A stretch of DNA of 64,000 bases, taken from Microbacterium halophytorum (GTDB lineage Bacteria; Actinomycetota; Actinomycetes; Actinomycetales; Microbacteriaceae). Under the pieces are notes generated by a model, which ran no database searches, was not told the DNA's origin, and was given only the letters and a program-made list of their open reading frames with translations. Where the stretch lies: assembly GCF_002970975.1 (NCBI RefSeq), contig NZ_PNFA01000014.1, positions 1 to 64,000 of the forward strand. Direction: 5' to 3'. Shown here piece by piece: positions 43,032 through 50,831 of this stretch (positions within the stretch are counted from its first letter, which is position 1; the number at the start of each line of letters is the position of its first letter). The translations under genes and the position numbers were made by a program.

Positions 43032-43096
43032 TCTGTGCGGCACCTCGTGTTCACCGAACCACCGGGCGATGGGACGACGCCGCCGAAAGTTGGAGA

Positions 43097-43149
43097 TGCA
43101 GTAGTACTGGCCGGGAGATTAAGTGGTCCGGCGGGCCGTACTAGGTAAT
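43097..43149. promoter_or_regulatory. Phased operator-like array A9 (3 elements)
   Basis: Elements start at 43097 (TGCAGTAGT), 43119 (TTAAGTGGT) and 43141 (CTAGGTAAT), 22 bp apart. The orientation points to the minus-strand operon starting at 42961 (136 bp away). The 345-bp gap 42962-43306 contains this array, the 16-bp repeat and the hairpin at 43250. Confidence 0.55.
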
Positions 43150-43249
43150 TGCGAGGTTGTGTCCGCGGCAGTGCTGATCATCATCGGCCTGCTCCGCCTA
43201 TGGCAAGTCATCGTCACAGTCCCGAGAGCTCCAAGGTGCGAATCGTCGA

Positions 43250-43293
43250 CACGGATCGTGCCCCGGCGCTGAGGCAACGGGGCACGATCCGTG
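43250..43293. terminator. Perfect 15-bp hairpin adjacent to the IS3 element
   Basis: CACGGATCGTGCCCC (43250-43264) pairs with its complement at 43279-43293 around a 14-nt loop. It ends 13 bp before the left end of the IS3 element. It may once have terminated a plus-strand gene that is no longer recognisable. Confidence 0.65.
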
Positions 43294-43375
43294 CGGTTTG
43301 TGCCGAGGGTCTGCTGTAGGAACGGGTGACATCTGAGGTGGCTAGCCGTTGGGGCTGGCCTGGAAGGATGTCGTC

Positions 43376-43669
43376 ATGCCCAAACCGTTTCCCAAGGAGT
43401 TCCGCGATGACGTCGTGCGTGTGGCTCAGAACCGTGATCCGGAGGTCACTCTCGCGGAGATCGCGAAGGACTTCGGTGTCCATGTCGGAACGCTCGACAA
43501 GTGGATGCGGCAGGCTCGCATCGAAGACGGCGAACAGTCGGGTGTGACGGTGTCGGAGTCCGGTGAGCTGCGAGAGTTGCGGAAGCGGAACCGGCTGTTG
43601 GAGCAGGAGAACGAGGTATTGCGTCGCGCCGCGGCGTATCTGTCTCAGGCGAACCTGCCGGGAAAATGA
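43376..43669 (+). CDS. IS3-family transposase OrfA
   Basis: This 97-residue protein has an N-terminal helix-turn-helix (FPKEFRDDVVRVAQNRDPEV, then TLAEIAKDFGVHVGTLDKWM) and a C-terminal leucine zipper (LRELRKRNRLLEQENEVLRR). It binds the IS ends and forms the fused OrfAB transposase by frameshifting with OrfB. Its stop overlaps the orfB ATG (ATGA). It looks intact. Confidence 0.88.
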   Translation: MPKPFPKEFRDDVVRVAQNRDPEVTLAEIAKDFGVHVGTLDKWMRQARIEDGEQSGVTVSESGELRELRKRNRLLEQENEVLRRAAAYLSQANLPGK

Positions 43670-44569
43670 TCTACCCGCTCGTTTCCGAGCTCGCTGCAGA
43701 CAGGATCCCTGTCGTGGTGTCGTGCCGGGTACTGAAGCTCGCTCGCCAGCCCTACTACCGGTGGTTGAAGAAACCCGATCAGCAGGCGTGAACTCGACGA
43801 GGCGTATCGGGCGAACGCCCTGTTCGATGCGCACCGGGACGACCCGGAGTTCGGGCATCGCCTCCTCGCCGATGAGGCCCGTGAGGCGGGCGAGGCGATG
43901 AGTGATCGGACGGCGTGGCGGATCACGTCAGCGAACGGCTGGTGGAGCGTGTTCGGGAAGAAGCGCGGCAAGAACGGTAAGCGGTCCGGTCCCGCCGTTC
44001 ATGATGATCTCTGCGTCGTGGTCGGTGACGACGGACGCGAAAGTCATCGGTTCATCGCAGAGGGTCCGAACGTGCTGTGGCTCACGGACATCACCGAGCA
44101 CGCCACTGCCGAGGGCAAGCTCTATCTCTGCGCGGTCAAGGACGCATTCTCCGGTCGGATCGTCGGCTACTCGATCGACTCGAGGATGAAAGCTTCGCTC
44201 GCGGTTCGGGCCGTCAGGAACGCCGCTCGGATGCGCGGGGACGTGGCCGGATGCATCGTGCATTCGGATCGTGGATCGCAATTTCGAAGCCGGAAACTGC
44301 GCCGCGAACTCTCCCGTCACGGCCTCGTCGGATCGATGGGCAGAGTCGCCTCCTGCGGCGACAACGCGGCCATGGAATCGTTCTTCAGCCTGCTGCAGAA
44401 GAACGTCCTCGACCGGCGATCCTGGGCCACACGCGTACAGCTGCGTATCGCGATCGTGACCTGGATCGAGCGGACCTACCACCGTCGGCGTCGACAGGTC
44501 CGGCTCGGCCGTTTGACGCCGGTCGAGTTCGAGACCATCATGAACCAGAACCTGGCCCTCGCGGCCTAA
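43666..44569 (+). pseudogene. IS3-family transposase OrfB with a frameshift
   Basis: The N-terminal part (IYPLVSELAADRIPVVVSCR, then VLKLARQPYYRWLKKPDQQA) ends at a TGA at 43789-43791, while the rest continues in the +1 frame: ELDEAYRANALFDAHRDDPE and the DDE integrase core. That core has LWLTDITEH with the first Asp, HSDRGSQF with the second Asp and a Glu in NAAMESFFSLLQKN. One small deletion near 43788 therefore disrupts the gene, unless a second programmed shift occurs, which is not typical at this place. Confidence 0.8.
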
Positions 44570-44609
44570 CAAGAACTGTCACCTGTTCCCACAGCAGACC
44601 CGAGGAACG

Positions 44610-44918
44610 ATGACCGACATCAACAAGGTGCTCGAGGAGGCGTCGGCTGACGCCGAGCAGAACCGCGGCGAGCCGCCGCGCACGGTGCGCGCACAGCGCC
44701 GTGCGGGCGCGGGCAGCCCCGCGGTGCTCTCGGTGCGGCTGACACAGGAGCAGTTGCAGCAGCTGTCCGATCGCGCGGCGCGCGCGGGGAAGCCGACGTC
44801 CGCTCTTGCCAGGGACATCCTGCTCGCGGCCCTCGGCGAGAGCGACGACGATCAGCTGAGCGCGAAGATCGAACAGGTGCTGCGGCGCACCCTCTCCCCC
44901 GACGTGCTCGCGGCCTGA
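44610..44918 (+). CDS. Ribbon-helix-helix-like small protein (possible antitoxin type)
   Basis: This 102-residue protein has a charged, disordered N terminus and then AVLSVRLTQEQLQQLSDRAA followed by RAGKPTSALARDILLAAL, a ribbon-helix-helix-type pattern (beta strand LSVRLT, then two helices). Such proteins are DNA-binding regulators or antitoxins. No toxin gene is next to it; any upstream partner may have been lost through the IS3 insertion 8 bp before the start. Confidence 0.6.
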   Translation: MTDINKVLEEASADAEQNRGEPPRTVRAQRRAGAGSPAVLSVRLTQEQLQQLSDRAARAGKPTSALARDILLAALGESDDDQLSAKIEQVLRRTLSPDVLAA

Positions 44919-44981
44919 CGCCCGGTTGCGGCGTTTCTCCCATAGGCGGCGAGGGGTGGCGCTGATGGGAGGATTGGTGCT

Positions 44982-45320
44982 GTGCGATACGTATTGACTG
45001 CTGAACATGAGATTCCAGGGCGCGCCCCGTTGACGATCAGGCCCGGCGACGTCGTTCAGGTCGGAGATCGGGACACCGAGTGGCCCGCTTTCGTGTTCGT
45101 GACAGCATCCCTAGGGACGGGGTGGGTGCCCGCGCGCCACATAGATATCGACGGCTCCAACGGCACCGTGCGCGTCGCATACGACACGACCGAGCTGCCG
45201 GCCGTTGCGGGCGAGAGCGTCGATGTCATTGAGGACGATCCCGAGAGCGGCTGGTCCTGGTGTCGGAACTCCGATGGCCGTGAGGGAAGGATCCCTCACC
45301 GCGTGCTTACTGGTGCGTGA
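44982..45320 (+). CDS. Tandem SH3-like domain protein
   Basis: A GTG start at 44982 follows GGGAGG. The 112-residue product consists of two SH3-like units: residues 1-55 (RPGDVVQVGDRDTEWPAFVF, then GTGWVPARHI) and 60-112 (VAGESVDVIEDDPESGWSWC, then REGRIPHRVL). There is no signal peptide, so it is cytoplasmic, unlike wall-binding SH3b proteins. The partner is unknown. Confidence 0.65.
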   Translation: MRYVLTAEHEIPGRAPLTIRPGDVVQVGDRDTEWPAFVFVTASLGTGWVPARHIDIDGSNGTVRVAYDTTELPAVAGESVDVIEDDPESGWSWCRNSDGREGRIPHRVLTGA

Positions 45321-45404
45321 CCGATCATCATACGCGTAGCCAGGTCCGGACAGCGTAGAGAGGAGCAGCTGCCGCGCGGCGCGTCGCGCCGGTAGCGTGT
45401 GGGG

Positions 45405-46166
45405 ATGGCCACGATCGACCTGAACGCCGATATGGGCGAGAGCTTCGGGCGCTGGCGCCTCGGCGACGACGAAGCGATGCTCGACATCGTCACGAGCGCC
45501 AACGTCGCGTGCGGGTTTCACGCGGGTGACCCGCTGACGCTCCTCGACACGACGAGGGCCGCCGCGGAGCGCGGCGTGGTCGTCGGCGCGCAGCCGGGGT
45601 ACCGCGACCTCGCCGGTTTCGGGCGCCGTGCCCTCGGAGCGACGGGCCGCGAGGTGTACGGCGACGTGCTCTACCAGCTCGGCGCCCTGGCGGGCATCGC
45701 GCGGGCGGCGGGCACGCGCATCCGGTTCGTGAAGCCCCACGGCGCGCTGTACAACACCGTGGCGAGCGACGACGAGCACGCGCCCGCCGTGATCGACGCG
45801 ATCGGCGACTTCGACCCCGAGCTCGTGGTCGTCGGGCTCGCGCGCTCGCGCTTCGTGCAGCGCGCGGAGGCCGCGGGCCTGCGCGTCGCGGGCGAGGCCT
45901 TCGCCGACCGCGCATATGCACCGGACGGCACGCTCGTCGGCCGCCGCGAACCCGGTGCCGTGCTCACCGACCCGAGCGAGATCGCCGACCGGATGCTCCG
46001 CCTCGTCACCGAGCGCGAGATCGTCGCCGTCGACGGGCGCATCGTGATGTGCGAGGCCGACTCGATCTGCGTGCACGGCGATACCCCGGGCGCCGTCGAG
46101 ATGGCCCGCGCCGTGCGCGCGACGGTCGAGGGCGCGGGTATCGAGGTGCGGCCCTTTGCGGGGTAA
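45405..46166 (+). CDS. pxpA: 5-oxoprolinase subunit A (LamB/YcsF family)
   Basis: PxpA with PxpB and PxpC opens 5-oxoproline to glutamate using ATP. This 253-residue protein begins MATIDLNADMGESFGRW and contains NVACGFHAGDPLTL and VKPHGALYN, conserved in the LamB/YcsF family. ATG 45405 is preferred over the GTG at 45399. The pxpB-pxpC fusion follows 15 bp downstream. Confidence 0.92.
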   Translation: MATIDLNADMGESFGRWRLGDDEAMLDIVTSANVACGFHAGDPLTLLDTTRAAAERGVVVGAQPGYRDLAGFGRRALGATGREVYGDVLYQLGALAGIARAAGTRIRFVKPHGALYNTVASDDEHAPAVIDAIGDFDPELVVVGLARSRFVQRAEAAGLRVAGEAFADRAYAPDGTLVGRREPGAVLTDPSEIADRMLRLVTEREIVAVDGRIVMCEADSICVHGDTPGAVEMARAVRATVEGAGIEVRPFAG

Positions 46167-46181
46167 GGGCTGGGGTGCGCG

Positions 46182-47921
46182 GTGAGGTTCCTGCCATGCG
46201 GCGACGATGCGCTCCTGGTCGACCTGGCCGACGCCGACGAGGCGATCGCGCTGGCGCGCTCGCTCGCGGCGCGGCCGGTGCCGGGCGTCGTCGACGCCGT
46301 GCCCGGCGCCCGCACCGTGCTGCTGCAGTTGGCCCGCACGGCCGATCGGGACAGCGTGCGGCGCGACGTCGCGGCGCGCGAAGGGGAGCGAGGCGCCTCG
46401 GATGAGGACGAAGCGGTCGAGATCGGGGTCGTCTACGACGGTGAAGACCTCGCGGAGGTCGCCGACCTCACGGGCCTGACGCCCGCCCAGGTCATCGAGC
46501 GCCACGCGGCCGCCGAGTACGCGGTCGCCTTCACGGGCTTCGCGCCTGGCTTCGCCTACCTGTCCGGGCTCGACCCTGCGCTGCACGTGCCGAGGCGGAG
46601 CACCCCGCGCACGCGCATCCCGGCGGGCTCGGTGGCGATCGCCGGGGAGTTCGCAGGCGTGTACCCGAGTGACAGCCCCGGCGGCTGGCGCCTGCTCGGC
46701 CGCGCGCTCGACCAGATGTGGAGCCTCGACCGAGACCCGCCCGCGCTCCTCCGGCCGGGCATGCGGGTGCGGTTCGTGCCCGTTGCGGCGGAGGGAGCAG
46801 CGCGGCCCGGCACGAGCTCCGGGCATGCGGCCGACTCCGTGCGCGCCGCCGCGCGCATCGATGCCGAGCCGAACGCCCCGGAAGCAGGCGGTGCGGGGCG
46901 CCCGATCGGTGCATACGAAGACGCCTCGGCATCAGGTGCAACGGGAGGCAGATCAGCGCACTCGCTCACGTCGCGGAATCAGCTCGCCGCAGCTGACGCT
47001 CTCGTTCGCGAACTCAGGCCGGCGCTCGAAGTCCTCGCCGTGGGCCCGCACGCCCTCCTCGAAGACCTCGGGCGGCCCGGGAAGGCCGAGCTCGGCGTCT
47101 CGCCGTCGGGCGCAATGGATCGCACGGCGCTGCGCCGGGCGAACGCGTTCGTCGGCGGCGACCCCGGCTGCCCGACGATCGAGACGGCGCTCGGCGGGCT
47201 GCGCCTGCGCGCACGAGGCCATGTGACGCTCGCCGTCACGGGGGCGCCCGTGCCGCTCACGATCATCCGGAGCGTGCCCGACGGCGAGGCGCAGCCCGCC
47301 GTGCAGGAGCGCCCGGCACCGTTCGACGCGCCGTTCGCGCTCGCCGCGGGGGAGGAGGTCATCGTCGGGGCGCCGGAGCGCGGCGTGTACTCGTACGTCG
47401 CCGCGCGCGGTGGCTTCGACGCCGAGCCCGTGCTGGGCAGCGCATCGCGCGACGTGCTCGCCGGGCTGGGCCCCGCGCCGTTCGTGCCGGGCGCCGTGCT
47501 GCCGATCGGATCGCGCATCGCGGGTGCCGTCGAGCCGTGGGCGGGCCACCCGGATCCTCTCCCGGCGCCGGGAGAGACGCTCTGGCTCGACGTCGTTCCC
47601 GGGCCCCGCGACGACTGGTTCACCCCGGAATCGCTCGAACTGCTCGCCGACCAGGACTGGCTCGTCTCGCCGCGGTCGAACCGCGCGGGGCTGCGGCTCG
47701 AGGGTGAGCGCCCGCTCGAGCGCGCGGGCGGCGGCGAGCTGCCCAGCGAGGGCACCGTCACGGGCGCGCTGCAGGTACCGCCCGACGGGCAGCCGATCCT
47801 GTTCGCGGCCGATCGTCCGCTGACGGGCGGCTACCCGGTGGTCGGCGTCGTGGCCCGCGCCCACCTGTCACGAGCCGCCCAGGCCCCGCCGGGCACGCGC
47901 ATCCGGTTCCGGATGATGTGA
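46182..47921 (+). CDS. pxpBC: 5-oxoprolinase subunits B and C, fused
   Basis: The 579-residue product joins a PxpB/KipI domain (about 1-215: MRFLPCGDDALLVDLAD, then AFTGFAPGFAYLSGLDPALH and PSDSPGGWRLLGRA) to a PxpC/KipA domain (about 285-579: ALLEDLGRPGKAELGVSPSG, then AMDRTALRRANAFVGG). The two are separated by a linker of about 70 residues that is low in conserved features. In most bacteria they are adjacent genes; fused forms are common in actinobacteria. It starts at GTG 46182. Confidence 0.9.
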   Translation: MRFLPCGDDALLVDLADADEAIALARSLAARPVPGVVDAVPGARTVLLQLARTADRDSVRRDVAAREGERGASDEDEAVEIGVVYDGEDLAEVADLTGLTPAQVIERHAAAEYAVAFTGFAPGFAYLSGLDPALHVPRRSTPRTRIPAGSVAIAGEFAGVYPSDSPGGWRLLGRALDQMWSLDRDPPALLRPGMRVRFVPVAAEGAARPGTSSGHAADSVRAAARIDAEPNAPEAGGAGRPIGAYEDASASGATGGRSAHSLTSRNQLAAADALVRELRPALEVLAVGPHALLEDLGRPGKAELGVSPSGAMDRTALRRANAFVGGDPGCPTIETALGGLRLRARGHVTLAVTGAPVPLTIIRSVPDGEAQPAVQERPAPFDAPFALAAGEEVIVGAPERGVYSYVAARGGFDAEPVLGSASRDVLAGLGPAPFVPGAVLPIGSRIAGAVEPWAGHPDPLPAPGETLWLDVVPGPRDDWFTPESLELLADQDWLVSPRSNRAGLRLEGERPLERAGGGELPSEGTVTGALQVPPDGQPILFAADRPLTGGYPVVGVVARAHLSRAAQAPPGTRIRFRMM

Positions 47922-47992
47922 CGCGGGGCGCACCGCATATCGAAGCGCGTCTCGCGAAGGCAGCGGTCGATCGCTCGGGCGCCTCCCCGCGC

Positions 47993-48553
47993 TCAGATGA
48001 TCGTCGCGCTGCCCGTGTAGCCGCTGCCGGGCCCGGAGCCGAGGCCGAGCGAGTCGGCGAGGCGTGAGTGCCCGCCTTCGCGGTCGAGGCGGCGTTCGAT
48101 GCGCCGCACGCTCGCTGCGGTCGGGAACGCGTACACGGCGTGCAGGACGAGGGAGATCGCACCGCCGATGAGGTAGGGGATCGCGGACGGCTCGTCGGCG
48201 ATGAAGACCGCGGCGATGCCGACGAGCGTGGGCAGCTCGGCCGCCGCGAGGCGGACGAAGAGCGTGGACTGGAAGGCGGCGAATGCCGTCGACGCCGCCT
48301 GGTCCGCCGGCGTCGTGGGCGGGAGTGCGGGCACGTGGTGCCCCATCGTCAGCATCAGGACGAGGCCGAGGGCGCCGCCCGCAGCCGGGAGCGCCAGGCC
48401 GATGGCGCCCGGGCCGGTGAACCACTGCTCTGACGGAACGATGAGCGCGACGACGACGCCGAGGAGCACCACCATGCCGGCGAACGAGCCGGCGATCATC
48501 CGGACGGTCGTGAGTCTGGGGTCGCCGCCGTTGGCCCGTCCGGTGCTCGTCAT
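47993..48553 (-). CDS. Four-span membrane protein, unknown
   Basis: ATG 48553 begins MTSTGRANGGDPRLTTV; the 186-residue product has about four hydrophobic segments (MIAGSFAGMVVLLGVVVALI and GAIGLALPAAGGALGLVLML among others). The C-terminal part is soluble and rich in Arg, Gly and Ser. It is convergent with the pxpBC gene and 106 bp downstream of... no operon partner is evident. I do not recognise a family. Confidence 0.6.
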   Translation of the reverse strand: MTSTGRANGGDPRLTTVRMIAGSFAGMVVLLGVVVALIVPSEQWFTGPGAIGLALPAAGGALGLVLMLTMGHHVPALPPTTPADQAASTAFAAFQSTLFVRLAAAELPTLVGIAAVFIADEPSAIPYLIGGAISLVLHAVYAFPTAASVRRIERRLDREGGHSRLADSLGLGSGPGSGYTGSATII

Positions 48554-48659
48554 GACCCTGAGTCTGCCGTGGCGCCGCGGTCCGCGGCAAGCGGAAGAGG
48601 TGCCCATCGGGCGTCTCGTCGCCCGTCTGCGGCGGGGAGGCCGGTCGGCCGGGCAGGGC

Positions 48660-49544
48660 TCAGGCCGCGGTCATCTTCTCCAACAGCTCGCGGTAGCGCG
48701 CGACCGTGCGCTCGACGATCTCGGCGGGCAGCACGGGCGGGGTGCCCTGCTTGTCCCAGTTCGCCGCGAGCCAGTTGCGGACGATCTGTTTGTCGAAGCT
48801 CGCCATCCGCTCCTTCGGCGTCGTGCCGTTCTCCCACGCCTGAAGGTCCCAGTAGCGCGACGAGTCGCTCGTGAGCACCTCGTCGGCGAGGCGCATCACC
48901 CCGCCCTCGTCGACGCCGAACTCGAACTTCGTGTCGGCGAGGATCAGCCCTCGCGCCTCGGCGGCCGAGGCCGCGCGGCGGTAGATCGCGAGCGACTGGT
49001 CGCGCAGCTCGCGCGCCCGCTCCTCACCGATGAGCTCGACCGTGCGCTCGTACGAGATGTTCTCGTCATGCTCGCCGAGGGGCGCCTTGTACGCCGGCGT
49101 GTAGATCGGCTCGGGCAGGCGGTCGCCGTCGTTCAGCCCCGCCGGCAGCGCGATGCCGCAGACGGTGCCGTGCTCGGAGTACTCGAGCCAGCCCGAACCC
49201 GTCAGGTACCCGCGCACGACCGCCTCGATCGGCAGCATCTCGAGCCTGCGCACGACCATGGCGCGCCCCGCGGCCTCGGCGGGCGGCTCCTCGCCCGTGA
49301 GGTGGTTGGGCACGGCTGGCCCGCCGTCGGCACCGGCGAGCTGGTCGAACCACCACATGCTCAGCTCCGTGAGCAGCGCGCCCTTGCCCGTGATCGGCGG
49401 CTCCAGCGCGAAGTCGAACGCGCTGACGCGGTCCGACGCGACCACGAGCATCCGGTCGTCGGTGCCCTCCGCCGGTCGGTACAGGTTGCGCACCTTGCCC
49501 GAGTAGAAGTGCGTCCAGCCGGGGATCTGCGGGGCATCGCTCAT
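48660..49544 (-). CDS. purC: Phosphoribosylaminoimidazole-succinocarboxamide synthase
   Basis: PurC joins CAIR and aspartate with ATP to give SAICAR in purine synthesis. The 294-residue product has the family segments HFYSGKVRNLYRP (nucleotide loop), LEMLPIEAVVRGYLTGSGW, LILADTKFEFGVDEGGVMRL and LTSDSSRYW. It is the long form usual in actinobacteria. purD, purM and purF lie within 14 kb, but in separate transcription units. Confidence 0.95.
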   Translation of the reverse strand: MSDAPQIPGWTHFYSGKVRNLYRPAEGTDDRMLVVASDRVSAFDFALEPPITGKGALLTELSMWWFDQLAGADGGPAVPNHLTGEEPPAEAAGRAMVVRRLEMLPIEAVVRGYLTGSGWLEYSEHGTVCGIALPAGLNDGDRLPEPIYTPAYKAPLGEHDENISYERTVELIGEERARELRDQSLAIYRRAASAAEARGLILADTKFEFGVDEGGVMRLADEVLTSDSSRYWDLQAWENGTTPKERMASFDKQIVRNWLAANWDKQGTPPVLPAEIVERTVARYRELLEKMTAA

Positions 49545-49583
49545 GCCCCCATTATCCAGGCTCGCCGGGGAGACCGACGCTGG

Positions 49584-49952
49584 TCAGGCGTGCACGAACC
49601 GGATGAGCGCGAAACGGTCGGCCTTCACCGTCGCGAACCGGAACGCGTGCGCGAACTGCACCGCGCCATCCGGTCGCCGCCACACGCCCCAGGTCGCGCC
49701 CTCCCTGCCGTGGGACAGGGCGGCCTCGACGGCGCCGCCCACCAGCTCTCCCCGGATGTCGCGGAGCCGGTCGGAGACGTCGCCGCCGGTGACCGCGTCG
49801 AGGGAGCCGTGCACGGCGATCTCGAGCCGCGTGTCGTCGGAGAGCATCGCCGCGACGTCGCCCCATGCGCCGAGGGCGAGCGCTCGCTCCCACTGTGCGA
49901 GGCGCAGGTTCTTGGGGGAATTTCCGCAGTCTTCGACGCCCGTGAACTCCAT
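49584..49952 (-). CDS. SnoaL/NTF2-like small protein
   Basis: ATG 49952 gives a 122-residue product whose helix-rich start (LAQWERALALGAWGDVAAML) and following strands (DTRLEIAVHGS, then AVQFAHAFRFATVKADRFAL) resemble an NTF2/SnoaL cone fold. The frame is open further upstream, but that part overlaps the divergent permease gene. It starts 40 bp upstream of purC. No catalytic residues can be assigned. Confidence 0.55.
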   Translation of the reverse strand: MEFTGVEDCGNSPKNLRLAQWERALALGAWGDVAAMLSDDTRLEIAVHGSLDAVTGGDVSDRLRDIRGELVGGAVEAALSHGREGATWGVWRRPDGAVQFAHAFRFATVKADRFALIRFVHA

Positions 49953-50022
49953 GCGGCGAGGGTACGCCCGCCGCCGAGCGGGCGCCAGGCGAGGCGCCCG
50001 CGGTCGGCCTAGACTGCGTCGA

Positions 50023-50787
50023 ATGGGGACCGGATGGGATCTCGCGATCATCGTTGCCGCCGTGCTGGTCGGCACGATGCTGCAGCGGCTCTCGGGCACG
50101 GGCGTCGGGCTCGTCGTTGCGCCCGTTCTGTCGCTGCTGTTCGGGCCCGCGCTCGGCGTGCTGGTCACGAACATGACGACGGTCGTCTCGGGCTTCATCA
50201 TCATGCTGAGCGTGCTGGCCGCCGTCGACTGGCGCCGTTACCTGCTGATCGCACCTGCGGCCGTCGTCGGCGCCGTCCCCGGCGCGTGGGTCGTCTCGCG
50301 CCTCCCGGCGGGGTGGCTGTCGATCCTGCTCGGCGCCATCGTGCTCGCGGCCCTGCTCGTCACCGTGACGCTGCGGCGCCTGCCGGAGTGGCGGAGCGGT
50401 TCCGCGGCCGTGCTGGCGGGTGCGATCGGGGGCTTCTTCAACACGACATCCGGCGTCGCGGCTCCCGTCATGGTCATCTACTCGCGGCTGTCGCGCTGGC
50501 AGCAGGCGGGCTTCGCCGCGACGATGCAGCCCGTGTTCATGACGATGGGCGCCGTGTCGGTGCTCAGCAAGCTCCTCTTCGGGTCCGTTGACACCGACGG
50601 TGGCATCGGCCTGTCGCTCGGATGGATGTTCCTAGCCATCGTCGTCACGGTCGCGCTGGGCGTGCTGGTAGCGGCGCGCCTGGCCCGGCGCGTGCCCGCG
50701 GCGCGGGCCCGGCGTCTCGCGATGCTCCTGGCGGCCCTCGGCGGCGCGGCCGCGATCGTGCGCGGCATCATCGACGTCACGGTGTAG
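50023..50787 (+). CDS. TauE/SafE-family sulfite/anion permease
   Basis: This 254-residue protein has about eight membrane segments with the TauE/SafE pattern: GTGVGLVVAPVLSLLFGPAL in the first repeat and LAGAIGGFFNTTSGVAAPVM in the second. Such proteins export or import sulfite, sulfoacetate or other organic anions. The substrate is unknown. It is convergent with the SLC13 transporter gene, with a hairpin between them. Confidence 0.85.
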   Translation: MGTGWDLAIIVAAVLVGTMLQRLSGTGVGLVVAPVLSLLFGPALGVLVTNMTTVVSGFIIMLSVLAAVDWRRYLLIAPAAVVGAVPGAWVVSRLPAGWLSILLGAIVLAALLVTVTLRRLPEWRSGSAAVLAGAIGGFFNTTSGVAAPVMVIYSRLSRWQQAGFAATMQPVFMTMGAVSVLSKLLFGSVDTDGGIGLSLGWMFLAIVVTVALGVLVAARLARRVPAARARRLAMLLAALGGAAAIVRGIIDVTV

Positions 50788-50792
50788 GGCTT

Positions 50793-50824
50793 GTGCGGCG
50801 GCGCTCTCCGGTGCGCCGCCGCAC
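50793..50824. terminator. Bidirectional hairpin terminator
   Basis: GTGCGGCGGCGC (50793-50804) pairs perfectly with 50813-50824 around an 8-nt loop. It lies 5 bp after the permease stop and 7 bp before the end of the convergent transporter gene. Confidence 0.8.
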
Positions 50825-50831
50825 GGCAGGT

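Larger units (their letters stand above)
43307..44601 (+). mobile_element. IS3-family insertion sequence with both ends
   Basis: Left end 43307-43331 (GGGTCTGCTGTAGGAACGGG and on) and right end 44577-44601 are inverted repeats over about 25 bp with two mismatches. Between them lie orfA and orfB of an IS3-type transposase. The element is about 1295 bp long, as expected. I could not find a clear 3-4 bp target duplication, so the insertion may be old or one flank rearranged. Confidence 0.85.

Noticed and set aside
43157-43270. Short plus-strand frame with a membrane-like segment (VSAAVLIIIGLL)
   Set aside because: It is about 37 residues, has no ribosome site and overlaps the end of an array and a hairpin. 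The orientation rule of the arrays also points the other way.
43301-44610. Target-site duplication flanking the IS3 element
   Set aside because: The bases next to the two ends (CGA and GAG) do not form a convincing 3-4 bp repeat.
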